Assembly (NCBI GenBank): GCA_016630955.3 | Contig: CM049990.2 | Span: 496,001-560,000, forward strand | DNA length: 64,000 nucleotides | Source of the DNA: Didymella arachidicola | Taxonomy: Eukaryota > Ascomycota > Dothideomycetes > Pleosporales > Didymellaceae | Reading direction: 5' to 3' | Shown: positions 32,788-45,050 of the stretch, in pieces | How positions within the stretch are numbered: position 1 is the stretch's first letter | Layout: every line of letters begins with the position of its first letter | Translations under genes and position numbers: made by a program | Notes under the pieces: model-generated | What the model was told of the DNA's origin: nothing | Databases searched by the model: none | Seen by the model: the letters and a program-made list of their open reading frames with translations, nothing else

Positions 32788-33744
32788 GGCAACAGTGTCT
32801 GAATGTTGTAACAGAATGTGGCGCGACAGTCGTGAGGGATCTCTGAATGAGGGCAGAAACTACAGAAGGTATCTAAGCGATCTCACATGGGCAGTGGGCC
32901 CGATGTGAGTGAAGGTGAGAATGAAGATGATTGGTCTGCCCTTTCCTGTTCGGGCTATGTGAACAACAACGCCAAGGAAGCCGTCAACAGAAGGACTGGG
33001 CAAAAGCATTGGGTCCACGAATAGGATTTGCCCGTGGAGAAGGTCGGTCGAGTCGGGCTTGGAGATTTCGAGTTGGGAACGCAGAAAGTGGGTTGGGGTG
33101 GTGATCGTGCCTTTGCGAGGTTCTCTAATCACATAGCGCACGAAGGTCCTGTTACGAATCTCGTCGTTGCTCTGAAACAGATATCGAAGGAAGCATCACA
33201 AATGTAGCAATAATTTCCACTAAAATCGAGCCTGCAGCTCGTACGGGAGCCTCACCCAGTACCGAGATCACATATTTCTCGAATGCCATAACCAGTGCCG
33301 GTCTAAAGTCGATTCCCTTCCATGCAAGCTGCTATCATCTGTCGAGTTAAGCCTGCGTGTAGGCTCTGTGCGCACGGTACGGCTGTTTCGGTGAAGGATC
33401 AGATCAGAAGGGAGCCTGTGTATAGGTCCGATTTTAACCTGGAGGACAACATCCCACTGTATCAGCTACTGAGGCTACTGAGGCTACGCATGCCTCTAAT
33501 TGAGCGTAGCCTGCTGAACTGCAACCACGTCTAACATATTCACTAGAGCACATGGTATGCCAGAATCTCCTGGGGATGGATTGGTATCGAACAAGTCGCC
33601 AGTAAACTGGACGAAGCTGTCGCAGTTGCACTATACCGATTGTAGTAAGGCCAATTCGCTAAGCCAACAACTTCTGAGTGGGGATACCCATTATGCTGCC
33701 AGTTCTTGCATCTCAGAATTACGCAGGTTCATCGTTGATACACA
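32788..33744. other. Divergent intergenic region
   Basis: About 950 bp between the start of the secreted-protein gene (-) and the retropepsin-like gene (+). No supported gene or repeat. Confidence 0.5.
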
Positions 33745-34266
33745 ATGCCACCTTCAGGTGCAGCTTACAATATCGACTGGGTGTGGTCCTTCGACTCTAA
33801 TACCCATGTCGCCACCCATCGCGACTGGTTCACAACATTCACTCCTCTCACTTCCCAGGTCACCAGCAAGCACGACAACACCACATACGTTGTACAAGGC
33901 GTGGGTTCAATCGAAGTTGAGGCGCGCAGGGTCATGGGCAATGTAGTGAAAAGGAATGTGGGCCCCAAGAACACTACTATCACCCTCCGCAATGTGCTGT
34001 ACGTTCCGGACTTCATCTGCAATGTCATGGGTACTCCTGTGCGAGAGGATTATGACATCTCTATTGGTGCGGAACGGTGGATCATGGATAAAAAGACAGG
34101 TCGGGGACTCGGCATGCTGGATAAGAACGCGGCAGGGCTGGTGAAGATCTTGTTGAAGGGCCAGGCGAAGGGTGAAACGGGATTGAAGGGAGAAGTGCCA
34201 GAGAAGATATCCGTCGAGTGGTCTGACGAAGAAAAAAAGAAGTTGGAAGCGCAACAGAGGGCTTAA
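33745..34266 (+). CDS. Domesticated Copia protease-like (retropepsin-like) domain protein
   Basis: Single exon, 173 residues, ATG at 33745. Residues about 10-115 align with the protease beta-barrel region of Copia polyproteins. WSFDSNTHVATHRDWF corresponds to WILDPGSNIHVCNSTRF of the active element in this same window, and ITLRNVLYVPDFICNVMG corresponds to its IQLSNVALVEGFLTNVVS. The catalytic D-[ST/P]-G signature is shortened to D-S-N, so the Asp-x-Gly needed for cleavage is missing and proteolysis is unlikely. No integrase, reverse transcriptase or LTR is nearby, and the C-terminus ends in a charged helix (EEKKKLEAQQRA). An intact short ORF with its own stop suggests retention by selection, not random decay. 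Function unknown; a protein-binding role is one possibility. Confidence 0.75.
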   Translation: MPPSGAAYNIDWVWSFDSNTHVATHRDWFTTFTPLTSQVTSKHDNTTYVVQGVGSIEVEARRVMGNVVKRNVGPKNTTITLRNVLYVPDFICNVMGTPVREDYDISIGAERWIMDKKTGRGLGMLDKNAAGLVKILLKGQAKGETGLKGEVPEKISVEWSDEEKKKLEAQQRA

Positions 34267-34438
34267 GGGAGCACGAGAGAGCCGTGTGTGACGACAAGTT
34301 GCTCATTTCTAGGAGACGCTGACGATCGAGCGGATGAATAAATGCAACCACTTTATCCATTAGGCTTACCAGGTTTCTGTGAGCGAAAGTCGTTCAGACC
34401 AGACCGGCCATCTTGCGGGCGTCATATCTCACAGACGA

Positions 34439-35547
34439 CTACCACTGGACCTCATCCTTCGACTCTTCCTTCGCCTTAATCTCTTCAGGGCGAGTCTTGA
34501 AGCGGTCGACTTTCTCATCAGCCCAATGAGGTCGTGCGTCAAAGCCAAACTGGAGGATCTCAGGCCGCTGGTAATGTCCAGCAGCATCGATCCAGACTTT
34601 GACTGCACCGAGTTGCGCAAAGTCAAGCTCTCCTTGTACGAGTTTCTCCTCCCCGCCCACATGAGGACCGGCAATGTAATCACAGAAAGGCGCAATAATT
34701 GACGACCAGCCTCCCCCAGCCTTGACAAGATCTTGCGGTCCCAGATTTTCTTCCATCCACTTGAGGCACACGTCGTCGATGTAGTTCGAGGCGGTGATGA
34801 CAAAGACTTGCGCAGTCAGAGCATGAGTCTTCATCAACGCCTCTATCTGAACATCGGCCACCTGTTCGAAGCCAGCCATTGTTGAGAGGGCCGGCCATGC
34901 ACCTGCATGGATGTGCTGATTCTGCATGAGCAGCGCCTGACGAGCGCCGTTCATGGTGTGCTCCCAGCAAGCTAGACCACCAAGGTTATACCCTAGCGAC
35001 AGAGGCCAATTGCGCAATGAGCTGCCGTTGCCCTGGGCCCAGATGTAGCGCTCCACATAGGTTGGTTGGAGCTTGCGATGGACGCCTAAAACGGTGCCGT
35101 CACTATCGATGATGACTTGCGAGTTGAAAAGGGTATGGCCGTTTGCGACACGTTCAGAGATGCCGAGATTTATAGCGACACCGGTACGGCGGCACGCATC
35201 CTGAATTGCGCCAACATCCTGTCCGTTGGGCTCGACTACGACGCTCTCCTCAGCATACCTAGCCAGAGCACCGACCTGCTTTAGAGGAGCATAGCATTCG
35301 GCCCAGTACTGTCGTTATGGTCAGCGCATGACATCTTGGAAGACATGTGCCGCCATTTTTGGGGCCACGTTTGAGCACTCACGGGGTAACCGGGAATGAA
35401 CGTTTCGGGAAAGACAAGCAATTTGACATTGTCTTCTGCAGCTTGTTCGATCAGGGTGATTGTCTTCCTAATTGTAGCTGCCTTGTCCATGAATACTGGA
35501 GCTGCATGAGCTGCGGCCACCTTGAATTTGGTCTGTTTTGCCGCCAT
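34439..35547 (-). CDS. Nitrilase (carbon-nitrogen hydrolase)
   Basis: Two exons, 35547-35383 and 35308-34439; frame closes to 344 residues. The Glu-Lys-Cys catalytic triad of the nitrilase superfamily is complete: FPETFIPGYP (Glu about 48), HRKLQPTYVER (Lys about 131) and GGLACWEHTMN (Cys about 169). CWEH after the nucleophile places it in branch 1 (true nitrilases and cyanide hydratases), which convert nitriles to acids plus ammonia, or cyanide to formamide. The length agrees with this branch (about 340-370). The C-terminal tail is charged, as in fungal members. Substrate (arylacetonitrile, aliphatic nitrile or cyanide) cannot be told from these motifs. Cytosolic: no signal peptide. Confidence 0.93.
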
Positions 35548-35983
35548 TGTAGTCTTACTCAACTCAATGAGGCGTGAGACAATTGCGCAAGGAGAACTAA
35601 AGGAAACAAAAAACCAGGTACAAGCGCAGGGAGGGAGAAACACGCTTCTTTGTACTACAGGCTGATCCCCCCACAAGCCGCTTAGCCGCACCAATCGCCC
35701 CTTGGCCTACACCGCATTCGTCGACTACCGAAAGTTGATTAACCAAGCGACCCCGGTGTATCGCCTTACATCTTCATGTCGTATCGTCTGTCTGGGCCGC
35801 ATGCAGGTAAGCCCTGTCGTACGAGGTTACGCGGGCGCTGGCAGCACCCATGCTTGTGATCATGCTGTCTGACCATCCGCTACGATGGTAGACTCCCTTG
35901 CGTGACCACGGGCTACTCGTCCCCACTGGTTCTCTCCTTGCGCTCCTGGAGTCGACACTGCTCGCAGCCTCCAATGTCCTGTC
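35548..35983. other. Divergent promoter region
   Basis: 436 bp shared by the nitrilase gene (-) and the rhodopsin-like gene (+). No further feature recognised. Confidence 0.5.
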
Positions 35984-37458
35984 ATGGCCGTCGACTACTT
36001 TGCAAACCCACCCCCCGGACTGGATTTGACTGAATCCAGGACGGCATCGAATAATGCCGTTGGAATCGTTCTATTCGCGTTGTCAGCACTGTTTGTTGGG
36101 TTGCGACTCCTGACGAAATTGAAATTGAAGCGGGAGCCGCTTGGCCTGGATGACTTTCTCATGTTCATTGGGCTGGCACTGAATGCTGGCAATCTAGCAT
36201 GCTGTATAGCTGGTGAGATGCACTACAATTAGTGGTCGAGTAATTGAAGTTGAGCTAATTACTCTTCAGGCGGTTTCTTTGGCCTGGGGAAGCACATTTG
36301 GTCACTCGATCGTTACCAAATGCGCAAGATCACGCTCGTACGAACTTTACACACGTGGCAGTTTCCTCGTTAATCTCGCACCCAGATCACCTTTGCGTAC
36401 GTGTTCATATACGCATGGAGCGTGTGTATCATCAAGTTCTCGATCCTTGCGTTCTACCGGCGAATCTTTGGCATGACATATATGGGCTGGTTTTGCGTTG
36501 TGTTGACAGCTGGCTATCTTGTTACGAATCATATCGTATTGCCACTATACACAGATCCGCTCGACTACTACTGGAACCAATGGAACGAGGGCGTTCAAGG
36601 TATTGTTCAGGTAGACGAAGCGAAGGTGATGAGATCTAGAGCATGTGCCATATAACTCTGCTAACTCTATTGAAGTTCTACCTTGTAGTTGGCATCATCA
36701 ACCTATTCGGCGATATCTGCATCCTGACCGTACCCATCTCCAGCGTCATACGGCTGAGACTTGCACGGACTCAAAAGATTGCCATTTCGTTAATCTTCCT
36801 CCTCGGAAGCTTGTAAGTTAACCCTGCATCGCATCACAATCTCGGTACTTCTGTGGAGACCGTTCCACGGCCTGGGGTAGTTGGCGACCATCTGACTAAG
36901 GCTGACAATGCCAGCGTGTGCTTCGCATCAATGTACCGCATCATCACCATCACTCGTCTCGTCAGAACAACGGACATCAGCTGGGCTAAGAGCGACGTCT
37001 TCATCTGGTCATCCGTCGAGCCGTCTATCGGTATCATATCCGGCTGTCTCCCGACCCTTCGCCCATTGATGCTGCACATACTACAATCCTGGTTCAATTT
37101 CATACCCTTAACGCGATCGTCGAGCGGCAAAGGGTCGCACTCACTCAGCATAAATCCCATGGAGACGATTGGAAAGAGGCGTACTCGCAAGGTATCGAAG
37201 CAGGATACACTTTGCGGCTCTCAATTCACAGAGCTAAACGACATTGTCGACGCCGATGAAGAACGGGGTGGGCAGCACTCAAGAGCGTGGAGGCCGGATG
37301 AGGATGAGATGTGTCTCACTACTACGACGGTGCATGCGCCTAACGAGAGCCGCTCTGGCACTGAAAGAAATACGTCTGGGGCAATGGAAGGGGGTGGGAT
37401 CAATGTGACAAGGGAGTTTGATTGGGATGAGGTGACAACTCATCCGGACAAGTCCTAA
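35984..37458 (+). CDS. SAT4/PTH11-type rhodopsin-like integral membrane protein (second copy of the family)
   Basis: Five exons, 35984-36212, 36270-36337, 36386-36610, 36676-36812 and 36915-37458; all phases agree and give 400 residues. It has about seven transmembrane helices: AVGIVLFALSALFVGLRLL is the first, then segments around LMFIGLALNAGNLACCIA, YVFIYAWSVCIIKFSILAFY, WFCVVLTAGYLVTN, FYLVVGIINLFGDICILTVP and ISLIFLLGS. LPTLRPL closes the last helix. The tail is long and hydrophilic, with acidic and Ser/Thr-rich parts that could be phosphorylated. The family is the same as 2506-3722 but sequences differ strongly, so this is an old family member, not a recent duplicate. Receptor-like function is known for PTH11 only; here it is inference. 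Confidence 0.85.
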
Positions 37459-37978
37459 GTACGTCAATGGATTGCATTTGCTTCTGCGCAGGAACCCGAA
37501 TCTTGATGAACGTCAAAATGCATAATGACAGCATGTCCGAAGACAACTGTAGAACTGGATCTGGAAGCCCCAGACTGAGATACGGACAGCAGCAAGCTAA
37601 TTGTCCAAATTGTATTTCTTTGCAGTCCAATTGATATTGAGTCTCACAGTGGGAGTCAATTGCCTTAATCGTGGCATACTACAATATTCACCCGCTGTTT
37701 CGCAGCTCAGCCACAGGTCACTTCCCGTAAACTGTACGCTCCATCCAGGACATTCGGCCTGTAGACCAATTGGCCTGCAATTGTACTATTGACAAGCTAT
37801 TGACCTCCCCAAAACGCAGTCACACGCAACGGTCATAACAGTGAAAGAGCATAAGAAGTCATATGCACTTTTCTAGGCTCCAACTGACTCACTTTGAATA
37901 TGCAGACACCTATCGACTTTCTGCGACATTATCCGGAATAGCAACTCGTCCAGCACTATCATCAACATCACTTGCAGC
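37459..37978. other. Intergenic region
   Basis: About 520 bp, AT-richer than its surroundings, without recognisable gene or repeat. Confidence 0.5.
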
Positions 37979-38800
37979 ATGAAGCAACCTCTTTTTCGAA
38001 AGCGAGACTGCAGCATTGATGCTGCTAAGCCTTCCAATCCTTCCGCCTTCGCGGCCACCGGGATTCTGCGCTCCTCTTCACAGCTATTGAGTTTCCGTGC
38101 CGTCTATTCGGATGGAGAACAACAGTCTGGTAGTGACACAGACCACGATGTCGAAAACGACACGGAAGAGGAAGACAACTCACAGCTCGAGCAATACTAC
38201 CTAGCCAAAACGGACTTGGAAGACAGGGACGTCGGAACCGTGTACGGCAAAGGCATCGGAGTCTGGAGATCGTACGGTCGAACCGTCAATACCTACATCA
38301 TTGGCGAGACTCTCGACGGGGTACCCGTGATGCCTCGAAAGCGGAAGCACACGCAGTACTGCACAAAGCAAAACAACACTGCTCTTCCAGACCATCACGA
38401 GTGCCAAAACACCATCACCGTCCTCGCTCCCGATAGCTTCGTCCTCCCCAACAAGGCCGCACCGCCACCTGCACCCGTCACGGCTCTCCGCGCCCGCGAC
38501 GCCGCGAACGTGTCGACTATCTTCCACCACGGGTTTGCGGCTATCAACCCTCTGGGCGCATACATGCGGCCGCATGTGCAGATCAGACACCTACCGCAAG
38601 CTGCGGTGCTTGTTTCGCCGTCAGGGCCGCCAGAGCCGCCAGAGAAGCGTCGGCGCGTGGTATCAGGGTCGTTCGGTACATTTGAAGGCGCTCGCGGAAG
38701 GTTCGACGAGCGTCCGTACCGTCTGCTTCCTGGGCGTGAGGATGGGAAGAAAGAAGAGTCGGGGCCTGGGTTCAAGGCATGGCCTTGGCTGAGGAAATGA
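37979..38800 (+). CDS. Hypothetical protein, acidic and basic low-complexity regions
   Basis: Single exon of 273 residues from ATG at 37979. Visible regions: an N-terminal basic and Ser-rich segment; an acidic stretch (SDTDHDVENDTEEEDNSQ, about 51-68); a probable nuclear-localisation cluster (PRKRKH, about 118-123); a second basic cluster (EKRRRVV, about 223-229) in a Pro-rich setting; and a C-terminus FKAWPWLRK. No catalytic domain or membrane segment. The two basic clusters suggest a nuclear protein. I do not recognise the family; it may be restricted to related fungi. The open frame is long and in a single exon, which supports it being real. Confidence 0.6.
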   Translation: MKQPLFRKRDCSIDAAKPSNPSAFAATGILRSSSQLLSFRAVYSDGEQQSGSDTDHDVENDTEEEDNSQLEQYYLAKTDLEDRDVGTVYGKGIGVWRSYGRTVNTYIIGETLDGVPVMPRKRKHTQYCTKQNNTALPDHHECQNTITVLAPDSFVLPNKAAPPPAPVTALRARDAANVSTIFHHGFAAINPLGAYMRPHVQIRHLPQAAVLVSPSGPPEPPEKRRRVVSGSFGTFEGARGRFDERPYRLLPGREDGKKEESGPGFKAWPWLRK

Positions 38801-39083
38801 TGGTGAGGTGATAAAGTTCGTCTTCTGTGAATATGGGATGTACGGCAATAGTGAGCATACGCGCAAATCTTTGCTATTCGATCAGTCACCCAGTCTGACC
38901 ATTTCGTGTTGGGGATTTGCATCGATGATGTGTCCTAGGGATTCTGTGAGTAAGTCAAGTTCCAAGGACAAGCTCTGCGTGTGCTGATTTAAGGGAGTGT
39001 GATGTGCCAAAATGAATAGAAAATAGATATTCTTTTATCAACCTGATATGCAACGCCGCCCAATGCAACAAACCTTGTCGTGT

Positions 39084-42000
39084 CTACTCATCGTCCTTGG
39101 CGCCCTTCTCTTCCTTCCACTGCTCCGCAAGCGCCTTGACACGCTCAACACCCTTAGCATTGCCGTTGCTACTCTCCCACTCCGCCCATTTCTTGTACAC
39201 AGTCGCAATGCGTTTCGACTTTCCTCCCGCCTTAGCCGCGCGCTCAAACAGCGCCCTGACCTGTTCATCAGTGCCATGGCTGCGTTCTAAATCGATATAG
39301 ACATCCCACACATCACCCTTATTGGGGTATGTGCTGACGAGCCCCTCGTAGATAGTGCGACCACGCTCTGCATCGCCGTTCTCACTCTTGAATTCCAGCG
39401 CGGCGAACTTTTGAGTCAGGTAGCGGTGCTGTGCGCTCGGTACGGACTGTGTGGCGCGCTGAAGGAGGGCGCGAGCGCGTACTGGCGAAGGAGGCAAGAG
39501 AGTGTCCATGAGGAAGCTTGCATAGCCGTGCCAGAACTCGGGATCGACGGTGAAAGCCTTCTTCTTGGTCATGGCTTGATAGAGCGAATCGGCTTTCTAT
39601 TGAACGGTCAGCATGTGGTGCACATGTAGTAAAACGCGGCCAACTTACGTCAAGCTTGCTGGATGAGATGTATATCTTAATCATGCGCTCATGCATCTCG
39701 CGGTCATCTTGCTGCTGACAAGCCTCCTTGAAGGTCGACTCTACGACCTCCTCGCTGGCGAAATCGTTCTCGAGATGCAGTAGAGCGGTCCAGACGTTCA
39801 GCTTCTCCTTGTCTTCGCGAGGGTTAATGGTGGCGAGAGCGCGGCGAGCGATCTGACGAGCCTTCTCGATCTCATTCAGTTCACGCTGGAACATCATGTA
39901 GCGCACCCACAGCTCAGAGCTGTTGGGCTGACCGAGAAGGAGGCGCTCGTAGTCTGCGACAGACTGGGGACCGAACGCGTCGAGATCGCCAGTACGATCT
40001 TCCTTGATTGTGGCTTTCTTGCTCTTCTTCTTCTTCTTGCTGGGCTCATCGTCGGACTCGTCGTCTGATGCCGCCTTCTTCTCGTCGAAGTCGAGGTTCG
40101 CGCCGGTCCAGTCGAAGCCAGCTGCGCTCAGGCCGGGTCCTGAGGCCTTAGCAGGTTCCGCGTCTGGACCGTCCTCAGAGCCCTCAGCAACGTTATCTTC
40201 CTCGTCACTGTCCGCGCTCTTGACACTTCTCATGTCAACGTCGTCATCGAGTTCGATCCCACCGTCTTCGATCTCAGAATCATCGTCGACCTCGGCCTCG
40301 GATACGTCCTCCATGTCCTCGTCTTCGTCGCTCTCACCCTTAACCTCAGAGTACTTCAGTGTGAAGCCGATCTTCCTCTTCTTGGGATCAACGTTCAAGA
40401 CCTTGGCCTTGACGACATCATCCTTCTTGTACATATCCTTGATCTTCTCCTTATCGACCTGTGTGTCAGCCAATTGGGAGATATGGCAAAGACCGCTGAT
40501 GTTGTTGGACTTGTCAACAAGCAAGAAGACACCGTAATCCTCCACGTGACGGACCTTGGCGGTCACAATCTGGCCGACCTCAATGTCAGTCCAGCCAATT
40601 GGCTCAGTGTACTCGCCCTGAATGACTGAAGCCTTCAAGCTCAACTGGGGGTTGCGCATGTTGTCCTTGTTCGAGATAACCTTGCCGGTAACAAGCTGAT
40701 CGACTTGGAAAGCAGCTTTCCAGTCCTTGATGTAGGCATCCGAGAGTTCACTGATGCGAACGTATGCCTCGACCTTAGGACCAAGACGCACGTAGACACC
40801 ATTATCGGTGATCTGTTTTATGAAACCACGAACAACCTGGCTGACCTTGAGATCAGACCTGTCCTTGATCTCAGGATCCTTCACAGGCAAAGAAGAGCTG
40901 AGGACCTTGGATGGCCTAGCTGAAAGCCCAAGCTTCTTATTCGGGATGTCGATGTCAACGACGCATACACGGAGGACGTCACCAGTCTTAAACTCCGAAG
41001 GCTTGGCCTTATCGTAATCGTCCGCAAGTTGCTCGAGGTAGATGGGTGCAGCGATGTCCTCGCTGATCTTGACAACGATAGATGTGTCGTGTGTCTTAGT
41101 GACGCGAGCAGGCAGAACGTAGCCCACCTTCAGGTCTGTCAAAGCAAGCTTGTTACCAGTCACCGAAGAAGCCGCTGTGAGATCCAGGCGCCCAGCGGCG
41201 ACGTCGACGGATTTAACGCGGACCTTGAGGGCAGAGCCAACAGGAAAGTTGTTCTCAATGTCGGACAGCTTTTCCAGGTCATCGGTGAGGTCCAAGAAGT
41301 CGATACGTCCGCGAACATTAGCCGAGATGTTGACCCAGACATAGCGATCAGCGATGTTGTTAACGAAGGCGACAAGTGTGGCATCGGAAGTGATCTTCTC
41401 AAGGCTCAAAACGTCAGCCTCGCTGGACAACTTCTCTTTCTTGGCAGTCAGCTCGTATGTCGGTGTCTTGTTGCTGGATCGATGTGTAATGGGAAGGAAG
41501 CGGTGGTTGCGAGCATCATGTCGACCGAGAACCTTAACCTTGATGGTGTCATTCATCTTGAACTGCGCCAAGGGGTTCTTCTTGTCCTTGATATCATCCC
41601 ACGAGTCGAAAATCTCAGCAACGGAAATACGACCCTGTACGTTTTCGCCAAGAGCAACATTAAGCTGTGTGTTCTTGATGGACCGAATGCGGACACTGGC
41701 AGCAACACCAAACTTGATGTCACTTGTAGAAGTGATCTTAGGGTCGACGGGATCAACTAATGTCTCGCCCGCTGGCTCGACGACCTTGGAAGCGCTGTCC
41801 ATGTCAACGTCGGCATCGGCCTTCATCGATAACCAGAAGATCTCCTTGGCCTCATCCGCGTGGGTAACCTTCGCTGTGACACTCTGGTCCTTGCGCAGAC
41901 CAAAGTTGGGAGATCGGAGCATGTCGTCAGTGAGTTGTGACTTGAAAGCTGCTCCGCTGATGTTGTTGCCAAGCTCAATGAAAACCTTGTCTGGAAGAAT

Positions 42001-44520
42001 GCCGCGCACGAATCCGTACACGGTAGCGCCAGCTTTGACATCTGCAAAGCTGGTGACAAGCTTCCCAGACTGCGCAGCCTTGCGCAGGCTGGGCTTGTTG
42101 GAAACTGTGACGTTCTTGGACTTGTACTGCTTGTTCAGAATGACGAGATCCTCCAAGACACCACCGACACGGATTTTCTTCATTGTCGAGATGTCTTTCT
42201 TCTCGGAGCCGTCAGTCAGATGACCAATACGAAGCAGACCCTTGACACCATTGCCCATGTCCAGTGTCGCCAGCTCATCGGTCTTGTCGACTACTGTACC
42301 CTTGGTGATGTCTCCGGGGTTCAATGCATTGAAAGCAGCCTCCTTGTTGGTATCGACAGCTGCAGGGTCTTTGCACGAGACGAGCAGCTGGCGCTCCGCG
42401 GGATCGACAGAGAGCACGCGAACATTGACGACTTGGCCTTTGGTGAAGTGACGGCCAGCGTCTTCGATGTATGCTTCGCTCATCTCAGCGACTGGGAGCC
42501 ATGCCTTGACATCTCCGTAGAAGCGGACGGTGGCACCGTTCCGGCGAACATCAACAAGAATACCGGGTCCGGTGGCGCCCTCCTTCACCTTCGCGTAGTC
42601 TGTCCATGGCTCAACATCGGAGTTGACGAGCGATTTCTTGAGGGTAAGCTGGATCTGGTGTCTCGCCGGGTCGGTGTACAGAACGCGTGCCGTGACTGGC
42701 ACGCCCTCTCTGAATTTGCGCTCAGGGTGCTGGAGCTTAACATCTGCGAGGTGCAGCTCAGAGACGAGACCTGTGATACCCTCGGACAGATGGACGAGCA
42801 CAGCGGCGGCACCCTTCTTGTCAGCGATGAGCTTGTGAACCTTGCCCTTGACAACCTGGCCAGCCTTGATGTCCTCGATTCGGAGGAATGCCTGGTCAAG
42901 AACTTTCTTCTCCAATGACAATTGGAAGAGACCGTCAATGGCATTGTATCCAACCACACGGGCACGGTGCTTTGTGTCCAGTTTATAAGCACCTACATCC
43001 CCAGAAAGCACATCGACACGGTCATCAGAAAGACGGGAGACGTGTGCAAACCCAATGACATCGCGGACACCAAGTTCGAAGAAGGCGCCTAGTCCGGGAG
43101 CCACCTTGATGACCTTGGCTTCCTCAACGATGGTAGATACTGGCATGTATTCGAGGGGTATCTTACGCTCCTTTGGCTTTCCAGACATGCGCGAAGACAG
43201 CGAGACAACGTGGTCGACCAACGAGATGCCGACCTTCCTAGGCTCTGAATCCGGGCAGGTGAACAAGATTCTTGCCTTGACCTTTGAGCCAAGCTTGTGC
43301 TTCTGCGAGATGTCGGCACCCTTCTCTGTAGCTCCCGAGTGGTACGCATCAGCGGTCGCATCGATCAGTCCGAGAATCTTTCCAGTCAGCGTGCTGGCTG
43401 TCGTATCGGCTACAAGGACGTCGACTGCGGTACCGGGGAGGAAAACATCGATCGTAGGCGCGTCTGTAAGAGTGTTGCCCTTGGTCAGATTTCCAGACTT
43501 GTTCTGGTCCGCTGAGAGCTTCACAATCTTTCCGTCCGAGTTGAGACCGGTTACTAGGCACATGAAAACGGCTCCCTCCTGCACCTTAGAGTGCTGTACC
43601 TTTGCGCCTAGCTCGCTCTTGGGCAAGAAACCCTTGATCTTTGTGTCCTCAAGGCCGAGATCCATGACCAGGCCGTGATCCTCGTTGCTGAGCACTGAGG
43701 CTTGAAGCATTAGGTTCGTGGGGATCTTGCGCTTCGGTACGCCTTTGTTCACGAGCTTGGGGTCAATCGACAGCTCCAGCCTCTTGCGTGCTCGTGCTGT
43801 GTCGTCTGTTGTGGATGTGACGCAGGCTCTCAGGTACTGTCCAACGAAGAACATGTCCCTCAGTTCGACGTCCTCGAACTCCTCCTCATCTTCGCCCTTC
43901 TGCTCCTCCTCCTCCTCCTTCTTGAGAAGCTTCTCGAGTCTCTCGTTGAACTTGTCAGACACAGCCGTGATGGGAACGTAACCGACGAGGTTGTTTGGTA
44001 GGGCGAGCACGACATCTTGGTGTGTGATATCGGTGACTTGTCCCAGGATTATTGTGCCAAGCGCAAGCTTCTTATAATTGAGACCTTCGGCCTTCACGAC
44101 GTCTTCCTTCTCTTCGTCACCGTGCGACTTCTTGCCCTTCTTCACAGGTCGCTTCTTTGCAGTCTTGGCGGACTTTCCTTCGTCCTCTGAGCCCATATCG
44201 CCAAACTCGTCACCGTCGCCGCCAGTGCGCTTTCCGCCAGTCTGCTCGAAGAGAACATCTTGGTTCGCTTTGATCTGAATTTGCTTGTGTTCGAGTGGTG
44301 TCAGGACACTAGCGCCGCCACGAGGGAACGATGTCTCCTCGTCCTTGAAGACGCTGGCCTTCGGTGCAGCCCTCTCTGTCTTCTCAGGCTTCGATTTTGC
44401 AGGCGACTCTGCTGCGCCGTCTGATTTGCGCGGGCGCTTGGCTGATCGGTCGCCGGATGCGCCCTTATCCTTCTTTGCAGGCGCGCTCGAGGCGTCAGCC
44501 TTCCGTTTCATGGCTCCCAT
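39084..44520 (-). CDS. RRP5: rRNA biogenesis protein Rrp5
   Basis: Two exons, 44520-39649 and 39596-39084, separated by a 52-nt intron (GTAAGT donor, TAG acceptor); 1794 residues. The frame is open slightly upstream, but the first ATG is at 44520. The N-terminus is Lys-rich and nucleolar in character. About a dozen S1 RNA-binding repeats follow (for example LGTIILGQVTDITHQDVVLAL, VGQIVTAKVRHVEDYGVFLLV), then an acidic low-complexity linker (SDEDEDMEDVSEAEVDDDSE), then HAT/TPR-like helical repeats at the C-terminus (ELWVRYMMFQREL, DVWDVYIDLERSHG). This is the architecture of Rrp5/PDCD11, needed for early cleavages that produce both 18S and 5.8S rRNA. The gene is divergent from the Cdt2-like gene with 530 bp between their starts. 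Confidence 0.97.
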
Positions 44521-45050
44521 TGCTGTGGTGTGGAGCTGCTTGAAGCTTGCAGCAGCAATCTTTCGCGCGCCTGCCAAAAGTTCGAACTTTGGAGGCGCTA
44601 AGGAAGTTTATTTGTGGGGCAAGTCTAGCCGACTTTGGAGTAAATGGGACGGAACGCCACTCATGGCCGGGGATGAACGCCATGGTCGAGTCCCTCGAGC
44701 TTTACACAACAGAAAATGTGTAAAATCGAACTGCAGAGAGCTTCGAAGACGAAGGTTTCTGTACAGATGCAGTTTAGCAATGCAAGCAGCGCAGTGATTT
44801 GATGTTCTCGTTCATGTGCCTTTCTGGTGCACGCCGCTGATGCACTTAAACGCGAACGCGAGACGTGACGCGCAGTCGGCTAGCCGAGCCAGCCTCTCCG
44901 CCCTCACGCTCTATATCTTCCTCGTCCTTCCGTCCCATGTCTCGCTCCTGGGTCTGGCTCTGCGTGGTGCATCTTTGAGTGTGGCAGCTCAATCGACATT
45001 CGACTTCTCTGTATATACATGTACAACAGCTAATTGCCCCCGAGCCCGCC
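44521..45050. promoter_or_regulatory. Divergent promoter of RRP5 and the Cdt2-like gene
   Basis: 530 bp between two head-to-head housekeeping genes. No specific binding site can be assigned with confidence; the only statement supported is that both promoters must lie here. Confidence 0.5.

Noticed and set aside
40004..42918. Plus-strand frames of 177-289 codons across RRP5
   Set aside because: Mirror frames of the RRP5 coding sequence, rich in Ser/Leu as expected from reversed Lys/Glu codons.
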